Origin: Notamacropus eugenii
Taxonomy: Eukaryota > Chordata > Mammalia > Diprotodontia > Macropodidae
NCBI RefSeq assembly: GCF_028372415.1
Contig: NC_092876.1
Coordinates: 57,289,756 to 57,353,755, forward strand
Length of the DNA: 64,000 nucleotides
Direction: 5' to 3'
The position numbers and the translations under genes were made by a program. Numbering within the stretch: the first letter of the stretch is position 1; each line of letters begins with the position of its first letter. Of the stretch, positions 63,215-64,000 are shown in pieces. The notes under the pieces were generated by a model. It was not told the origin of the DNA. It saw only the letters and a program-made list of their open reading frames with translations, and searched no databases.

Positions 63215-63625
63215 GCTGAAAGGGGATTTAGGACATAAAAGATCAGGCCTGGAAGCGACTTCAGAATATAAGAAATCAAAATGGAAGGGGCCTTAGAACA
63301 GAGGATATCAGAGCTGGGAAGACCCTTAGGACACAGAATGCCAGAACTGGGAGGGGCCTTAGAATACAGAATTTTTCATCTGGAAAGAATCTTGAACACC
63401 AAATGTCAGAGATAGTAGGGGCCCTTAGAACATGTAATGTTGAAATCGACATACATCTAGGAACATAGAATGCTAGAACTGGAAGGGATCATAGAACAAA
63501 AAGTATTAGATCTAAAAAAAAACCTAATTTTTACTGAGCAGGAAGCTAAGGTCCAGAAAGATTATTTTTCCCAAGGCCAAATAGGGAGAGAATGGCAAGA
63601 ACAGTTTTGGATCCATTTCCTTGGA
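63215..63625 (-). repeat. MIR3-type SINE with 33-bp tail array
   Basis: About eight units ('gatatcagagctgggaagac', 'aatgccagaactgggagggg', and so on) to 63505, then a decayed body ('gagcaggaagctaaggtcca', 'tttcccaaggccaaataggg'). Confidence 0.78.
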
Positions 63626-64000
63626 CTGGATGGATTTCATTGCCCTACAGTGCCTCTACAAACAGTACTGAAATGTCTCAGTTCTCCTTCTTAATTCTAA
63701 GGACCAACTTGGCCCTGTGACAACGTTTTCTCATTTAAAGGATTTTGTAGTCAATCAGTATTTATTCCATGCCTACTATGCTCAAGGCATTAAGACAATG
63801 TTTGTAAATAGCAAAGAGTATGTGATTTGTTGTTTCCTCTCCTTCTTCCCTGCACTGTCACCATTTTTGAAGGGTAAGGGGGCTGTGGGTTATTTTGACA
63901 TGTTTTGTCTGTTTCATTGGTCCCCATGGCTAATGACGTCATCACCCAATACCTATAACCTGCCTGTGGGTGCTGAACCTCTCTGAGGCTAGAATAATGT
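63626..64000. other. unassigned sequence with an L2 terminus
   Basis: Antisense L2 end at 63748-63805 ('cagtatttattccatgccta'); the rest is unrecognised and continues past the window. Confidence 0.35.

Noticed and set aside
1-64000. Endogenous retroviruses or other capsid-bearing elements
   Set aside because: I looked for paired LTRs, primer-binding sites and gag/pol/env-like peptides and recognised none; short degraded solo LTRs could have been missed.

Overview
The window looks like repeat-dense intergenic or intronic DNA from a marsupial. The evidence is the repeat mix: tRNA-headed SINEs with RTE-type tails, very abundant MIR/MIR3-type SINEs with L2 and CR1/L3 fragments, marsupial-type L1 3' ends, and two copies of an ORF1-only 'half-L1' (HAL1-like) element. 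I cannot name the species. Repeat family names are from memory, not from a database search. I found no host protein-coding exon with plausible splice structure and no tRNA or rRNA gene. I recognised no retroviral or other capsid-bearing element.

Layout. 0-12 kb: a CpG-rich unique block at the left edge, then SINEs, L2 pieces, an RTE LINE 3' end and long simple repeats. 12-19 kb: two 5'-truncated L1 3' ends, both on the minus strand, flanking a stretch with a CR1/L3 tail and a unique conserved-looking block. 19-31 kb: MIR/L2/CR1 fragments and long arrays of a 33-bp repeat. 31.4-34.2 kb: a nearly intact HAL1-like element (minus strand) with a perfect 15-bp target-site duplication (TSD). 34-49 kb: MIR/L2/CR1/hAT fossils, several unique blocks and GA/TG repeats. 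49.5-55.9 kb: a processed pseudogene of NFXL1 (minus strand) bounded by a perfect 17-bp TSD, with a second, older HAL1-like copy (plus strand) inserted in its 3'UTR. 56-64 kb: L1, SINE and MIR fragments and two further unique blocks.

Main observations. (1) A 33-bp tandem unit matching the 3' end of MIR3-type SINEs recurs at more than a dozen loci in both orientations. In most cases it sits on the 3' side of a MIR3-like body, so it looks like repeated expansion of the SINE tail. (2) The nesting MIR < NFXL1 retrocopy < HAL1 can be dated by order of insertion from two sets of direct repeats. (3) At 12.6 kb a bare T-run lies between 15-bp direct repeats, as expected of a tail-only retrotransposition. 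(4) An RTE LINE 3' end and several SINEs share the same tail. (5) About ten repeat-free blocks look like conserved regulatory DNA; this is inference from composition only.
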